Of a stretch of 64,000 bases of DNA, positions 1 through 10,100 are shown piece after piece. The notes under the pieces are model-generated. The model had not been told where the DNA came from. It ran no database searches and saw nothing but the letters and a program-made list of their open reading frames with translations. The stretch is from contig NZ_CP102509.1 in assembly GCF_024611995.1 (NCBI RefSeq), positions 4,774,001 through 4,838,000 of the forward strand, read 5' to 3'. How positions within the stretch are numbered: the stretch's first letter is position 1; each line of letters opens with the position of its first letter. Both the position numbers and the translations under genes were made by a program. The stretch comes from Streptomyces sp. NBC_00162. GTDB lineage: Bacteria; Actinomycetota; Actinomycetes; Streptomycetales; Streptomycetaceae.

Positions 1-1227
1 GGCTACTTCACCGAGACCAACCGCCGTCCCGTCCGGGACATCGGCAAGTCCTCGCTCACGGGAGCGGCCACCGTCATCCTCGCCGGCATCTCGGTCGGCC
101 TGGAATCCGCGGTCTACACGGCGCTGCTGATCGGCCTCGGCGTCTACGGGGCGTTCCTGCTCGGCGGCACGTCGATCCTGCTCGCGCTCTTCGCGGTGGC
201 CCTGGCCGGCACCGGCCTGCTCACCACCGTCGGCGTCATCGTCGCCATGGACACCTTCGGGCCCGTCTCCGACAACGCCCAGGGCATCGCCGAGATGTCC
301 GGCGACGTCGAGGGCGCCGGGGCGCAGGTGCTGACCGACCTGGACGCGGTGGGCAACACCACCAAGGCCATCACCAAGGGCATCGCCATCGCCACGGCCG
401 TGCTCGCCGCGGCCGCGCTGTTCGGCTCGTACAACGACGCGATCGCCACCGCGGTCAGGGAAGTCGGAGCCAAGGCCGGGGAGATGAACCTCAGCCTGGA
501 CATCGCGCAGCCCAACAACCTCGTGGGGCTGATCCTGGGCGCGGCGGTCGTGTTCCTGTTCTCGGGCCTGGCCATCAACGCGGTCGCCCGCTCCGCGGGC
601 GCCGTGGTCTACGAGGTGCGCCGCCAGTTCCGCGAGCACCCCGGGATCATGGACTACTCCGAGAAGCCCGAGTACGGGCGCGTCGTGGACATCTGCACCA
701 AGGACGCGCTGCGCGAGCTCGCCACGCCCGGCCTGCTCGCCGTCCTCACCCCGATCGCCGTGGGCTTTTCCCTCGGCGTCGGCGCCCTCGGCTCCTTCCT
801 CGCGGGCGCCATCGGCACGGGCACGCTCATGGCGGTCTTCCTCGCCAACTCCGGCGGCGCGTGGGACAACGCGAAGAAGCTCGTCGAGGACGGCCACCAC
901 GGCGGCAAGGGCAGCGAGGCCCACGCGGCGGTCGTCATCGGCGACACGGTCGGCGACCCGTTCAAGGACACCGCCGGTCCGGCCATCAACCCGCTGCTCA
1001 AGGTCATGAACCTGGTGGCGCTGCTGATCGCCCCGGCCGTAGTGCAGTTCAGCTACGGCGCGGACGCCAGTCCGACCGTACGGGCGGTCGTCGCGGTCCT
1101 CGCGATCGGCGTCATCGTCGGCGCGGTGTACGTCTCCAAGCGCCGCGGCATCGCCGTCGGCGACGAGACCGAGGGCGGAGCCGCCGAGCGGGTGGGCCAG
1201 CCGGCCGACCCCGCGACGGTCTCCTGA
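1..1227 (+). CDS. hppA: K+-insensitive proton-translocating pyrophosphatase, 3' part (5' end outside window)
   Basis: Membrane-embedded H+-PPase that couples hydrolysis of cytoplasmic pyrophosphate to proton export. The reading frame is open from base 1, so only the C-terminal 408 residues are present. Visible family landmarks are GNTTKAITKG (about nt 349-378) and the DTVGDPFKDTAGPAINPLLK block near the C-terminus. The Lys after GNTT, where K+-dependent enzymes carry Ala, marks the K+-independent class (known from the family). Several long hydrophobic helices are evident. The protein ends with a short charged tail. A strong hairpin terminator follows about 60 nt downstream, so this looks like the end of its transcript. 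Confidence 0.95.
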   Translation, partial: GYFTETNRRPVRDIGKSSLTGAATVILAGISVGLESAVYTALLIGLGVYGAFLLGGTSILLALFAVALAGTGLLTTVGVIVAMDTFGPVSDNAQGIAEMSGDVEGAGAQVLTDLDAVGNTTKAITKGIAIATAVLAAAALFGSYNDAIATAVREVGAKAGEMNLSLDIAQPNNLVGLILGAAVVFLFSGLAINAVARSAGAVVYEVRRQFREHPGIMDYSEKPEYGRVVDICTKDALRELATPGLLAVLTPIAVGFSLGVGALGSFLAGAIGTGTLMAVFLANSGGAWDNAKKLVEDGHHGGKGSEAHAAVVIGDTVGDPFKDTAGPAINPLLKVMNLVALLIAPAVVQFSYGADASPTVRAVVAVLAIGVIVGAVYVSKRRGIAVGDETEGGAAERVGQPADPATVS

Positions 1228-1284
1228 CCCGAGGCACGACAGCGGCAGGGGCAGGGCCGGGCAGGGCCGGCCGTACGCCCGAAG

Positions 1285-1327
1285 GGCGGACAGGCGGCGC
1301 GGACTGACGCGCCGTCTGTCCGCCTTT
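1285..1327 (+). terminator. Intrinsic terminator after hppA
   Basis: A 17-bp stem (1285-1301 with 1308-1324, one G-T pair) closes a 6-nt loop and is followed by TTT. It separates hppA from the lipoprotein gene. Confidence 0.8.
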
Positions 1328-1389
1328 GTGCGTCCCCGGATGGCGGCCGTGTATCTTCCGGGCCGAGAGCCTTCGAAGGGACCAATCCG

Positions 1390-1956
1390 GTGAACAAGAA
1401 GTTTGCGGCCGCATTGTCGGGCGGTGCGGCACTGATGCTCGTGCTGTCCGGCTGCGGTGGGGACGACGGCGACAAGAAGGCCGACGCCTGGGCCAAGAAG
1501 GTCTGTGACCAGTGGCAGCCCGAACTCAACAAGGTCGAGTCGGCCAACGCCGAGATCAAGCGCGTGGCGACGGAGAGCAGCAAGCCCGAGGAGGTCCAGA
1601 AGACCGACTCGGCGGCGTTCGCGACCATGTCCGAGTCGTACAAGACCATGGGGGCCGCGCTGCAGCAGGCGGGAGTTCCGCCGGTCAAGAACGGCCAGGC
1701 CACCCTGGACGCGGCCGCCAAGGGCTTCGAGGAGACCTCCAAGGGCTACGCCGACCTGAAGGCCAAGATGGACGCCCTCGACGTCAAGGACCAGACGAAG
1801 TTCGCCGAGGGCCTCAAGGAGCTCGCGGGCGGCCTTCAGGAGGCCACGAAGGGCGGCAAGGACGCACTCGCCCAGCTCAACGCGGGCGGCCTGGACAAGG
1901 CGATGAACACCCAGAAGGGCTGCCAGGTCGCGGCGCCCTCGCCGTCGCCCAAGTAA
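1390..1956 (+). CDS. Small secreted lipoprotein, function unknown
   Basis: 188-residue protein starting at GTG 1390. The N-terminus has a type II signal peptide: MNKK, a hydrophobic stretch, then the lipobox LSGC with the lipidated Cys at residue 22. The mature part is Lys/Ala/Glu-rich and predicted mostly helical (repeated heptad-like AxxxKxxEE stretches), with two Cys (one near residue 40, one near the C-terminus) that could form a disulfide. It ends in a Pro-Ser tail. No enzymatic motif is seen. It is probably anchored on the outer face of the membrane. Its own transcript is likely, since hairpins lie on both sides. Confidence 0.85.
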   Translation: MNKKFAAALSGGAALMLVLSGCGGDDGDKKADAWAKKVCDQWQPELNKVESANAEIKRVATESSKPEEVQKTDSAAFATMSESYKTMGAALQQAGVPPVKNGQATLDAAAKGFEETSKGYADLKAKMDALDVKDQTKFAEGLKELAGGLQEATKGGKDALAQLNAGGLDKAMNTQKGCQVAAPSPSPK

Positions 1957-2001
1957 CCCGGTGAGCCGGTGAGCTGACGACGGCGGTGAGCTGACGGCGG
2001 C

Positions 2002-2040
2002 CGGGGCGGCCGTGTCCCGGAAGGGGGCCCGGCCGCCCCG
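2002..2040 (+). terminator. Hairpin after the lipoprotein gene
   Basis: Perfect 11-bp G/C stem, 2002-2012 with 2030-2040, with a 17-nt loop. There is no T-tract, as is common in high-GC actinomycetes. Confidence 0.55.
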
Positions 2041-2103
2041 TCGCACGTCCGGCCAGGGCACGTCGCGCCGATGCCCGCGCCGACGCCAGCGCGGGCGCAC
2101 GCA

Positions 2104-2126
2104 TTGTCCGCCCCAGCGGCCACAAT
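2104..2126 (+). promoter_or_regulatory. RecA-NDp/PafBC-like promoter, leaderless start
   Basis: TTGTCCGCC (2104-2112), 8 bp, then CACAAT (2121-2126). This fits the actinobacterial DNA-damage consensus TTGTCRGTG-N8-TANNNT, imperfectly in the last positions of the first box. The -10 hexamer ends 6 nt before the GTG start at 2133, so the transcript is probably leaderless. Confidence 0.5.
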
Positions 2127-2132
2127 GGTGGG

Positions 2133-3647
2133 GTGAGTACCACCAGCCTTCCCTCGCCCGACCACACCGCCGAGCTGCGCACCGCACTGCTGGCCGCCGG
2201 CTTCACCGCCGACGGGCTGCTCGACCTGCTCGGCGCCCCCGCCTACGCCGCGCTCGCCCGCAGCGAGACGGTCCCCGCCCTGCGCGCCACCCGCGTCGGC
2301 GGCGACGGCCCGCTCGCCACGCTGGTCCGGCTGTTCCTGCTCCAGCAGCCCGTCCCGTACGTGCACGCCGCGGGCGCGCTGCCCGTCGAGGCGGCCCTCG
2401 CCGACGGCTGGCTGCGGCGGGAGGGCGACGAGGTGCACGCCACCGTCGACGTGCGCCCGTACGGCGGTCCGGACGGCGAGGACTGGTTCATCGTCTCCGA
2501 CCTCGGCTGCGCCGTCGGCGGGGCCGGCGGGATCGGCAGCCGGGAGGAGGGGGTGGTCCTCGGGGTCGGCGGCGCGTCCACCACCCTGGCCGGGATCACC
2601 GTCCGCATCCCGGTGGGTTCCGCCCTCGACCTCGGCACCGGATCGGGCATCCAGGCGCTGCACGCGGCGCAGCACGCCACCCGGGTCACGGCCACCGACG
2701 TCAACCCCCGGGCACTGGAATTCACCCGGCTGACGCTGGCGCTGTCCGGCGCCCCGGAGGCCGAACTGGTCACCGGGTCGCTCTTCGAGCCGGTCGGGGA
2801 CGCGACGTACGACCTGATCGTGTCCAACCCGCCGTTCGTGATCTCGCCCGGCGCCCGCCTCACGTACCGGGACGGCGGCATGGGCGGCGACGACCTGTGC
2901 CGGACCCTGGTCCAGGAGGCCGGCGCGCACCTCAACCCCGGCGGGTACGCGCAGTTCCTGGGCAACTGGCAGCACGTGGAGGGCGAGGACTGGCACGACC
3001 GGGTCCGCTCCTGGGTGCCGCGCGGCTGCGACGCGTGGATCGTGCAGCGTGACGTGCAGGACGTGACGCAGTACGCCGAGCTGTGGCTGCGCGACGCGGG
3101 CGACCACCGCACCGACCCCGCCGAGTACGCGCGGCGGTACGAGGACTGGCTGGACGAGTTCGAGGCCCGCAAGACGAAGTCCGTCGGCTTCGGGTGGATC
3201 ACCTTGCGCCGGACGGACGAGGCCGAGCCCTCGATCGTGGTGGAGGAGTGGCCGCACTCGGTGGAGCAGCCGCTCGGCGAGACCGTCCTGGCCCACTTCG
3301 CCCGGCAGGACTACCTGCGCGAACACGATGACGCGGCTCTGCTGGAGGGCTACTTCCTGCTGGCCGGAGAGGTGGTGCAGGAGCAGGTCGGCGCGCCCGG
3401 CGCGGAGGACCCGGAGCACGTCGTGCTGCGGCAGAACCGCGGAATGCGGCGCGCGACCAAGGTCGACACGGTCGGAGCGGGCTTCGCCGGAGTGTGTGAC
3501 GGCTCACTGAGTGCGGGCCGGATCCTGGACGCGATCGCGCACCTGGTGCAGGAGGATCCGATCGTCCTGCGGGACCGGACCCCGGAGGCGATCCGGATGC
3601 TGGTCGAGCAGGGCTTCCTGGAGCCCGTCACGGGCCCCGGGCAGTAG
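2133..3647 (+). CDS. SAM-dependent methyltransferase (HemK/PrmC-like fold)
   Basis: 504-residue protein. A helical N-terminal region of about 150 residues precedes a Rossmann-type methyltransferase domain: SAM-binding LDLGTGSG near residue 166, the acidic TDVNPRALEF strand, and the catalytic-type SNPPF motif near residue 230. NPPF/NPPY is the signature of N-methyltransferases acting on amide or ring nitrogens (PrmC, RlmG and similar), so the substrate could be a protein Gln or an RNA base; the sequence does not decide. The C-terminal 130 residues are an extra domain. The GTG at 2133 lies 6 nt behind a -10 element and has no good Shine-Dalgarno, which suits a leaderless mRNA. A hairpin follows directly after the stop. 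Confidence 0.8.
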   Translation: MSTTSLPSPDHTAELRTALLAAGFTADGLLDLLGAPAYAALARSETVPALRATRVGGDGPLATLVRLFLLQQPVPYVHAAGALPVEAALADGWLRREGDEVHATVDVRPYGGPDGEDWFIVSDLGCAVGGAGGIGSREEGVVLGVGGASTTLAGITVRIPVGSALDLGTGSGIQALHAAQHATRVTATDVNPRALEFTRLTLALSGAPEAELVTGSLFEPVGDATYDLIVSNPPFVISPGARLTYRDGGMGGDDLCRTLVQEAGAHLNPGGYAQFLGNWQHVEGEDWHDRVRSWVPRGCDAWIVQRDVQDVTQYAELWLRDAGDHRTDPAEYARRYEDWLDEFEARKTKSVGFGWITLRRTDEAEPSIVVEEWPHSVEQPLGETVLAHFARQDYLREHDDAALLEGYFLLAGEVVQEQVGAPGAEDPEHVVLRQNRGMRRATKVDTVGAGFAGVCDGSLSAGRILDAIAHLVQEDPIVLRDRTPEAIRMLVEQGFLEPVTGPGQ

Positions 3648-3648
3648 C

Positions 3649-3675
3649 CGAACCCGGGATGTAACCCTGGGTTCG
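3649..3675 (+). terminator. Hairpin immediately after the methyltransferase stop
   Basis: Stem 3649-3658 with 3665-3675 (CGAACCC pairing with GGGTTCG, then GG(G)/CCC with one bulged T), beginning 2 nt after the stop codon. Confidence 0.5.
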
Positions 3676-3760
3676 CCTGCCGTACCCAAACGGCTGGGAG
3701 GCTCTCGCGGAGCGGGATCCGGGGGGATCCCGGGAGCGGCCCAGGGGTAGGGAGAGCGGC

Positions 3761-3958
3761 ATGGAAAGCGGCCCGGCGATCTTCGCGGGTGCGGTGTTCC
3801 TGCTGTTCGGGGCCGCTCTGCTGGCCTGGACGGGGGCGCGCGCCCTGCGCGGCGCGCCGGTGGCCGAGGGCGTGCGCCCCGTCGTGGCCGTGCCGCTGGC
3901 ACTGCTCGCCGGCGGGGTGTCGCTGGCCCTCGGGGCGTGGTGTCTCACCAGGCTCTGA
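3761..3958 (+). CDS. Small two-helix membrane protein, unknown function
   Basis: 65-residue protein with two clear transmembrane segments (residues about 7-25 and 43-61) joined by a short Arg/Pro-containing loop. The ATG is preceded by a GGGAGAG Shine-Dalgarno at good spacing. No motif gives a function. It lies alone between the methyltransferase and topA. Base composition is like its neighbours, so it looks resident. Confidence 0.65.
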   Translation: MESGPAIFAGAVFLLFGAALLAWTGARALRGAPVAEGVRPVVAVPLALLAGGVSLALGAWCLTRL

Positions 3959-4222
3959 CACGGGCCCCGGCCGGTCTGATCCGGCCGCGAAAGCCGACGT
4001 GAGAGCGGGTGCGGGGGCGGGGCCAGACGGCCCCCCGGACACTCGGCCCGGTGACCGGAAGGGGCCCGGCGCGGCATCCGGGCGGCAGAAATGGCACTTG
4101 TCGGGTTACCGTTCGAGTGGCCGTTGCGGGCTTGTGCCGTTTGACACGGGGGCGGGTTGTACCGTCACACTCCGCAGCGTCGCCGTACTGCGACCGAGTG
4201 CCGACCGGAGAGAAGAGCCAAG

Positions 4223-7045
4223 TTGTCCCCGACTAGCGAGACCGCAAAGGGCGGCCGCCGACTCGTCATTGTCGAGTCCCCTGCCAAGGCGAAGACGATC
4301 AAGGGCTACCTCGGCCCGGGATACGTCGTCGAGGCGAGCGTCGGGCACATTCGCGACCTCCCGAACGGCGCGGCCGAGGTTCCCGACAAGTACACCGGCG
4401 AGGTCCGCCGTCTCGGCGTGGACGTCGAGCACGACTTCGCGCCGATCTACGTCGTCAACGCGGACAAGAAGGCGCAGGTCCGCAAGCTGAAGGACCTGCT
4501 GGCCGAGTCCGATGAGCTCTTCCTCGCCACCGATGAGGACCGCGAGGGCGAAGCCATCGCGTGGCACCTGCAGGAAGTCCTCAAGCCCAAGGTCCCCGTC
4601 CACCGGATGGTCTTCCACGAGATCACCAAGGACGCGATCCGCGACGCCGTCGCCAACCCGCGCGAGCTGAACCAGCGCATGGTCGACGCCCAGGAGACCC
4701 GCCGCATCCTCGACCGCCTCTACGGCTACGAGGTCTCGCCGGTCCTGTGGAAGAAGGTCATGCCGCGGCTGTCGGCCGGGCGCGTCCAGTCGGTGGCCAC
4801 CCGCATGGTCGTCGAGCGGGAGCGCGAGCGCATCGCCTTCCGCTCCGCCGAGTACTGGGACCTGACCGGCACCTTCGGCACCGGCCGCACCGGTGACGCC
4901 TCCGACCCCTCGACGCTGGTCGCCCGCCTGAACACGGTGGACGGCAAGCGCGTCGCGCAGGGCCGCGACTTCGGCTCGAACGGGCAGCTCAAGAGCGAGG
5001 TGCTGCACCTCGACGAGGCGAACGCCCGGTCGCTCGCCGCCGCGCTGGCGGACACCTCGTTCGCCGTCCGCTCGGTCGAGTCCAAGCCGTACCGCCGCTC
5101 CCCGTACGCCCCGTTCCGTACGACGACGCTCCAGCAGGAGGCCTCGCGCAAGCTGGGCTTCGGTGCGAAGGCGACCATGCAGGTGGCCCAGAAGCTGTAC
5201 GAGAACGGCTTCATCACCTATATGCGTACGGACTCCACGACGCTCTCCGACACCGCGGTGTCGGCGGCGAGGGCACAGGTCACGCAGCTCTACGGGGCCG
5301 ACTACCTGCCGGAGAAGCCGCGCGTCTACGCGGGCAAGGTCAAGAACGCCCAGGAGGCGCACGAGGCGATCCGGCCTTCGGGTGATCGTTTCCGCACTCC
5401 GGCCGAGACTGGTCTGACGGGTGACCAGTTCCGCCTGTACGAGCTGATCTGGAAGCGGACCGTCGCCTCCCAGATGAAGGACGCGGTCGGCAACAGCGTC
5501 ACCGTGAAGATCGGCGGCCGGGCGAGCGACGGTCGGGACGCCGAGTTCACTGCCTCCGGCAAGACGATCACCTTCCACGGCTTCATGAAGGCCTACGTGG
5601 AGGGCGCGGACGACCCGAACGCCGAGCTCGACGACCGCGAGAAGCGCCTGCCGCAGGTCGCGGAGGGCGACGCGCTCGCCGCCGAGGAGATTACGGCGGA
5701 CGGCCACTCGACCAAGCCGCCGGCCCGCTACACCGAGGCCTCGCTGGTCAAGGAGCTGGAAGAGCGCGAGATCGGCCGCCCGTCGACGTACGCGTCGATC
5801 ATCGGCACGATCCTCGACCGCGGCTACGTCTTCAAGAAGGGCACGGCGCTCGTGCCGTCCTTCCTGTCGTTCGCCGTGGTGAACCTGCTGGAGACGCACT
5901 TCGGCCGACTGGTCGACTACGACTTCACCGCGAAGATGGAGGACGACCTCGACCGCATCGCGCGGGGCGAGGCCCAGTCCGTGCCGTGGCTGAAGCGGTT
6001 CTACTTCGGCTCGGAGGACGCGACCGAGGTCGTGCCCGCCGACGGTGACCACCTGGGCGGTCTGAAGGAGCTGGTCACGGACCTGGGCGCGATCGACGCC
6101 CGGGAGATCTCCTCCTTCCCGGTCGGCGAGGGCATCGTGCTGCGGGTCGGCCGCTACGGGCCGTACGTGGAGCGGGGCGAGAAGGACGCGGAGGGCCACC
6201 AGCGGGCCGACGTACCGGACGACATGGCCCCGGACGAGCTGACGGTCGAGTACGCGGAGGAGCTGTTCGCCAAGCCGAGCGGCGAGTTCGAGCTCGGCAA
6301 GGACCCGGTCAGCGGGAACGAAATCGTCGCCAAGGACGGTCGCTACGGGCCGTACGTGACGGAGATCCTTCCCGAGGGCACGCCGAAGACGGGCAAGAAC
6401 GCGGTCAAGCCGCGGACGGCCTCGCTCTTCAAGTCGATGTCCCTGGACACGGTCACGCTCGACGACGCGCTCAAGCTGATGTCGCTGCCGCGGGTGGTCG
6501 GCGCGGACGCGGAGGGCGTGGAGATCACGGCCCAGAACGGCCGCTACGGCCCGTACCTGAAGAAGGGCACGGACTCGCGGTCGCTGGAGACCGAGGACCA
6601 GCTGTTCTCGATCACGCTGGACGAGGCGCTGGCCATCTACGCGCAGCCCAAGCAGCGGGGCCGGGCCGCGGCCAAGCCGCCGCTGAAGGAGCTGGGCACG
6701 GACCCGGTCAGCGAGAAGCCGGTGGTGGTCAAGGACGGCCGCTTCGGGCCGTACGTGACGGACGGCGAGACGAACGCGACGCTGCGGCGGGACGACGACG
6801 TCGAGACGATCACGCCGGAGCGGGGCTACGAGCTGCTCGCGGAGAAGCGGGCGAAGGCCCCGGCCAAGAAGACGGCGAAGAAGGCCCCCGCCAAGAAGGC
6901 CCCGGCGAAGAAGGCGACGGCGACGAAGGCCGCTGCCGCGAAGAAGACGACGGCGGCCAAGAAGACGACGACCGCGGCGAAGAAGACCACGGCCAAGAAG
7001 ACGGTCGCGAAGAAGGCTGCGGCCGCCCCGGCGGCGGACGAGTAG
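4223..7045 (+). CDS. topA: DNA topoisomerase I (type IA)
   Basis: 940-residue enzyme that relaxes negative supercoils through a 5'-phosphotyrosyl intermediate. I place the start at TTG 4223, giving MSPTSETAKGG, because GGAGAGAAGAG lies just upstream and the frame further upstream is not conserved-looking. Landmarks: TOPRIM Glu in VIVESPAKAKT (about residue 16) and DEDREGEA (about 103-110), the active-site Tyr in FITYMRTDS (about 333), then several GRYGPYV repeats of the C-terminal domain. The last 60 residues are a Lys/Ala/Pro-rich tail (runs of AKKAP and AKKTT). In Streptomyces TopA this tail is known to give high processivity. The gene is followed by a hairpin and then tmk. Confidence 0.97.
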   Translation: MSPTSETAKGGRRLVIVESPAKAKTIKGYLGPGYVVEASVGHIRDLPNGAAEVPDKYTGEVRRLGVDVEHDFAPIYVVNADKKAQVRKLKDLLAESDELFLATDEDREGEAIAWHLQEVLKPKVPVHRMVFHEITKDAIRDAVANPRELNQRMVDAQETRRILDRLYGYEVSPVLWKKVMPRLSAGRVQSVATRMVVERERERIAFRSAEYWDLTGTFGTGRTGDASDPSTLVARLNTVDGKRVAQGRDFGSNGQLKSEVLHLDEANARSLAAALADTSFAVRSVESKPYRRSPYAPFRTTTLQQEASRKLGFGAKATMQVAQKLYENGFITYMRTDSTTLSDTAVSAARAQVTQLYGADYLPEKPRVYAGKVKNAQEAHEAIRPSGDRFRTPAETGLTGDQFRLYELIWKRTVASQMKDAVGNSVTVKIGGRASDGRDAEFTASGKTITFHGFMKAYVEGADDPNAELDDREKRLPQVAEGDALAAEEITADGHSTKPPARYTEASLVKELEEREIGRPSTYASIIGTILDRGYVFKKGTALVPSFLSFAVVNLLETHFGRLVDYDFTAKMEDDLDRIARGEAQSVPWLKRFYFGSEDATEVVPADGDHLGGLKELVTDLGAIDAREISSFPVGEGIVLRVGRYGPYVERGEKDAEGHQRADVPDDMAPDELTVEYAEELFAKPSGEFELGKDPVSGNEIVAKDGRYGPYVTEILPEGTPKTGKNAVKPRTASLFKSMSLDTVTLDDALKLMSLPRVVGADAEGVEITAQNGRYGPYLKKGTDSRSLETEDQLFSITLDEALAIYAQPKQRGRAAAKPPLKELGTDPVSEKPVVVKDGRFGPYVTDGETNATLRRDDDVETITPERGYELLAEKRAKAPAKKTAKKAPAKKAPAKKATATKAAAAKKTTAAKKTTTAAKKTTAKKTVAKKAAAAPAADE

Positions 7046-7059
7046 CCTCCGCACCCGGC

Positions 7060-7088
7060 CCCCCGAACCCCTCCCCGGGGTCCGGGGG
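7060..7088 (+). terminator. Hairpin after topA
   Basis: Imperfect 12-bp stem (7060-7071 with 7077-7088, one mismatch) and a 5-nt loop, 15 nt after the topA stop. No T-tract. Confidence 0.5.
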
Positions 7089-7169
7089 CGGGGCGGAGAC
7101 CCGGAGAGGTGGGGCCGGGGTCACACCGGACCTTGTCCACAGGCCTCCGCAACGGCCAAGCGCAGCGGA

Positions 7170-7175
7170 TAGGCT
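7170..7175 (+). promoter_or_regulatory. -10 hexamer TAGGCT, leaderless tmk
   Basis: TAGGCT ends 6 nt before the ATG of tmk. No Shine-Dalgarno is visible, so initiation at the A of ATG is likely. No convincing -35 box was found. Confidence 0.4.
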
Positions 7176-7181
7176 GGGCGG

Positions 7182-10100
7182 ATGACGCGAGCCGAGCAGC
7201 CAACGGTCGTGACCGCCCCGGCGAACCCCACCTACGACGAAGCCCTAGCCGCGGATTCCCGCGAGCGTGCGGTGCGCGCACTGCTGCGCACCCCCAGGCT
7301 GCGGCGGCTGTGGAGCGCCCAGCTGGTGAGCGGCATCGGTGATGCCCTCGCCCTGCTGGTGCTGGTGCTGCTGGCCCTTCAGGCAGCCGTCTCCGAAGGA
7401 GCCTTCGGCGGCGGCTACCGGGGCGCGGCCCTCGCCGTGGCCGTCGTCTTCGGGGTCCGGATCCTCGCCACCCTGTCCTTCGGCGCGGTCCTGCTGGGCC
7501 CGCTCTCCGGTCTGCTCGCGCCAGGCGGCAAGCTGGACCGCCGCTGGACGATGATCGGCGCCGACGGGGTCCGGCTCGGGCTCTTCGTCGTCGCCCCGCT
7601 GTGGCTCGACTGGATCCCGGCCCACGCCCTCACCGCGCTGCTGGCCACCGTCTTCGTCGCCGGCGCCGCCGAGCGGCTGTGGACCCTGGCCAAGGAGAGC
7701 GCCGCTCCCGCCCTGCTGCCCGTGCCGCCGCCGGAGGGGGCGACCGTACGGCCCCTGCCGGACCACCTGGACGCGCTGCGGCGGCTGACCCTGCGTACTT
7801 CCTTCGCGGCGCTCCCGATCGCCGCGGCCGCGCTGCTCGCCGCCACCCTGGTCGGCAAGGCCCTCGGGCTCGGCGTCGACTGGTTCGCCGCGAACCAGGC
7901 CGCGCTCGGCTCGTACGTGGCCTCCGGCCTCTTCGCGGCGTCCGTGTCGCTGCTGCTGCCACTGGTCCTGCCGGGGGCGAAGACCCCGCGGCCCCGTTCG
8001 CCGCTGGAGGGCCTGCGTGCCCCCAAGACCGGCGACCGGCCCGACAAGGGCCGTACCGGAGTCATCCCGCTGCTGGTCCTGGCCTGCGCGGCGGTCGCCG
8101 GAGCGGTGTCCTGCGCCGTGGCCGTGGCCGTACTGCACGCCCTCGACCTCGGCGGCGGCCCGGCGGCCTTCGCGCTGCTCGTCCTCGCGCTGGTCGGCGG
8201 CACCGCCGCCGGCATCCGGGCCACCCAGGCCGGCAAGGTGCTGCCCGCCCTGTCCCGGCGCCGCCTGCTGGCCCTCGCCATAGCGGTGGCCGGGCTCGCG
8301 CTGCTGCTGACCGGACTGGTCCCCGACACGGCGACCGTGCTGTTCCTGTCGCTGCTCGCCGGCACCGCCGCGGGCGTCGCCGCCAACACCGGCCACACCC
8401 TGCTGGACCAGGAGACCGAAGAATTCCGCCGGGCCCGGGTCACCGAGCACCTGCACGCGGTCGTACGGGTGGCCGTGGCGCTCGGGGCCGTCGTCGCCCC
8501 GGTGCTGGCCGCGCTGATCGGGCCGCACCGGCTGGGCGGGGGCGAGGTCGTCTTCGCACACGGCGGCGCCGCCTTCACCCTGATGCTGGTCGGCGCGCTG
8601 CTGCTGCCGGTCGCGGCCGTGGTCCTGGCCAAGGCCGACGACCGCGGCGGCGTCCCCCTGCGGCGCGACCTGCGCGAGGCGCTGCGCGGCGGGGAGCCGG
8701 TGCAGGCGCCGTCCGGCACCGGGTTCTTCATCGCCCTGGAGGGCGGCGACGGAGCCGGCAAGTCCACCCAGGTCGAGGCGCTGGCCGACTGGATACGGGG
8801 CAAGGGCCACGAGGTCGTCGTGACCCGAGAGCCGGGGGCCACCCCGGTCGGCAAGCGGCTCCGCTCGATCCTGCTCGACATCTCCTCGGCCGGGCTGTCG
8901 AACCGCGCCGAGGCACTGCTGTACGCCGCCGACCGCGCGGAGCACGTGGACACGGTGGTCCGCCCGGCCCTGGAGCGCGGCGCGGTGGTCATCTCGGACC
9001 GCTACATCGACTCCTCCGTGGCCTACCAGGGCGCGGGCCGCGACCTCTCCCCGACCGAGATCGCCCGGATCTCGCGCTGGGCCACCGGCGGGCTCGTCCC
9101 GAACCTGACCGTGCTGCTCGACGTATCGCCGGAGGCGGCGCGCGAGCGGTTCACGGAGGCTCCGGACCGGCTGGAATCGGAGCCGGCGGAGTTCCACCAG
9201 CGGGTGCGGTCCGGATTCCTGACCCTGGCCGCGTCCGACCCCGGCCGCTACCTGGTGGTCGACGCGGGCCAGGACCCGGACTCGGTGACCACCGTCGTAC
9301 GGCACCGGCTGGACCGGATGCTCCCGCTCTCCGAGGCCGAGGTGGCCGCCCAGGCGGAGGCCCGGCGCCTCGCCGAGGAGGAGACCCGGCGCAAGGCGGA
9401 GGCGGAGGCCGCGCGCAAGGCGGAGGAAGCCCGGCTGAAGGCCGAGGAGGAGGCCCGCCTCGCGCGTGAGGCCGAGGCGGCCCGGATCAAGGCCGAGGCG
9501 GAGGCCGCCCGCAAGGCGGAGGAGGAGCGGATCCGCGCCGAGGAGGAGGCCCGGGCCCGGGCCGAGGCCGAGCGGCTGCGCGCGGAGGCCGAGGAGAAGG
9601 CGCGGGCGGCCGAGCAAGAACGGCTGCGCCGGCAGACCGAGGAGGAGGCCCGGCTGCGGGCCGAGGCCGAGGAGCGGCGGCTGGAGAAGCAGCGGCGGGC
9701 CGAGGAGGCCCTGCTGAAGGCCGAGGAAGCGCGTCGGCTGGCGGCGGCAGCGGCTGCCGAGGCGGCGGCCCAGGCGTCGGCTGCCGCGGCGGCTTCGGCG
9801 GCACCGGCTGCTGCGGCTCCGGCTACTCCTGCTCCTGCTTCTGCCGAACCGGCTCCGGCTGCTCCGGCTGCTCCTGCTCCGGAGGCGGATGGTCCGCATC
9901 CGGACGACGCCGTCACGCTCGAGACCCCGGCGCTCAGGCGGGTCGTCCAGCCCGACGACATCACGCAGACCGTCCCCGTCCCGAAGGTCGACACGACGAA
10001 GCCGCCGGTGCGGCCGACCGACGAGACGGCCGTACTGCCCCCCGTACGCCCGCAGGCCTCGCGGCCCACGGCGCGGCGCACCGAGGAGAACCCGGCCGAC

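Noticed and set aside
4132..4170. TTGACA at 4141 as topA promoter
   Set aside because: The only TANNNT-like hexamer (TACCGT, 4160) gives a 13-bp spacer, too short for a standard promoter; left unannotated.
4106..7054. Very long open frame on the minus strand opposite topA
   Set aside because: It is Arg/Leu/Val-rich with no domain sense and mirrors high-GC codon bias; topA on the plus strand is certain.
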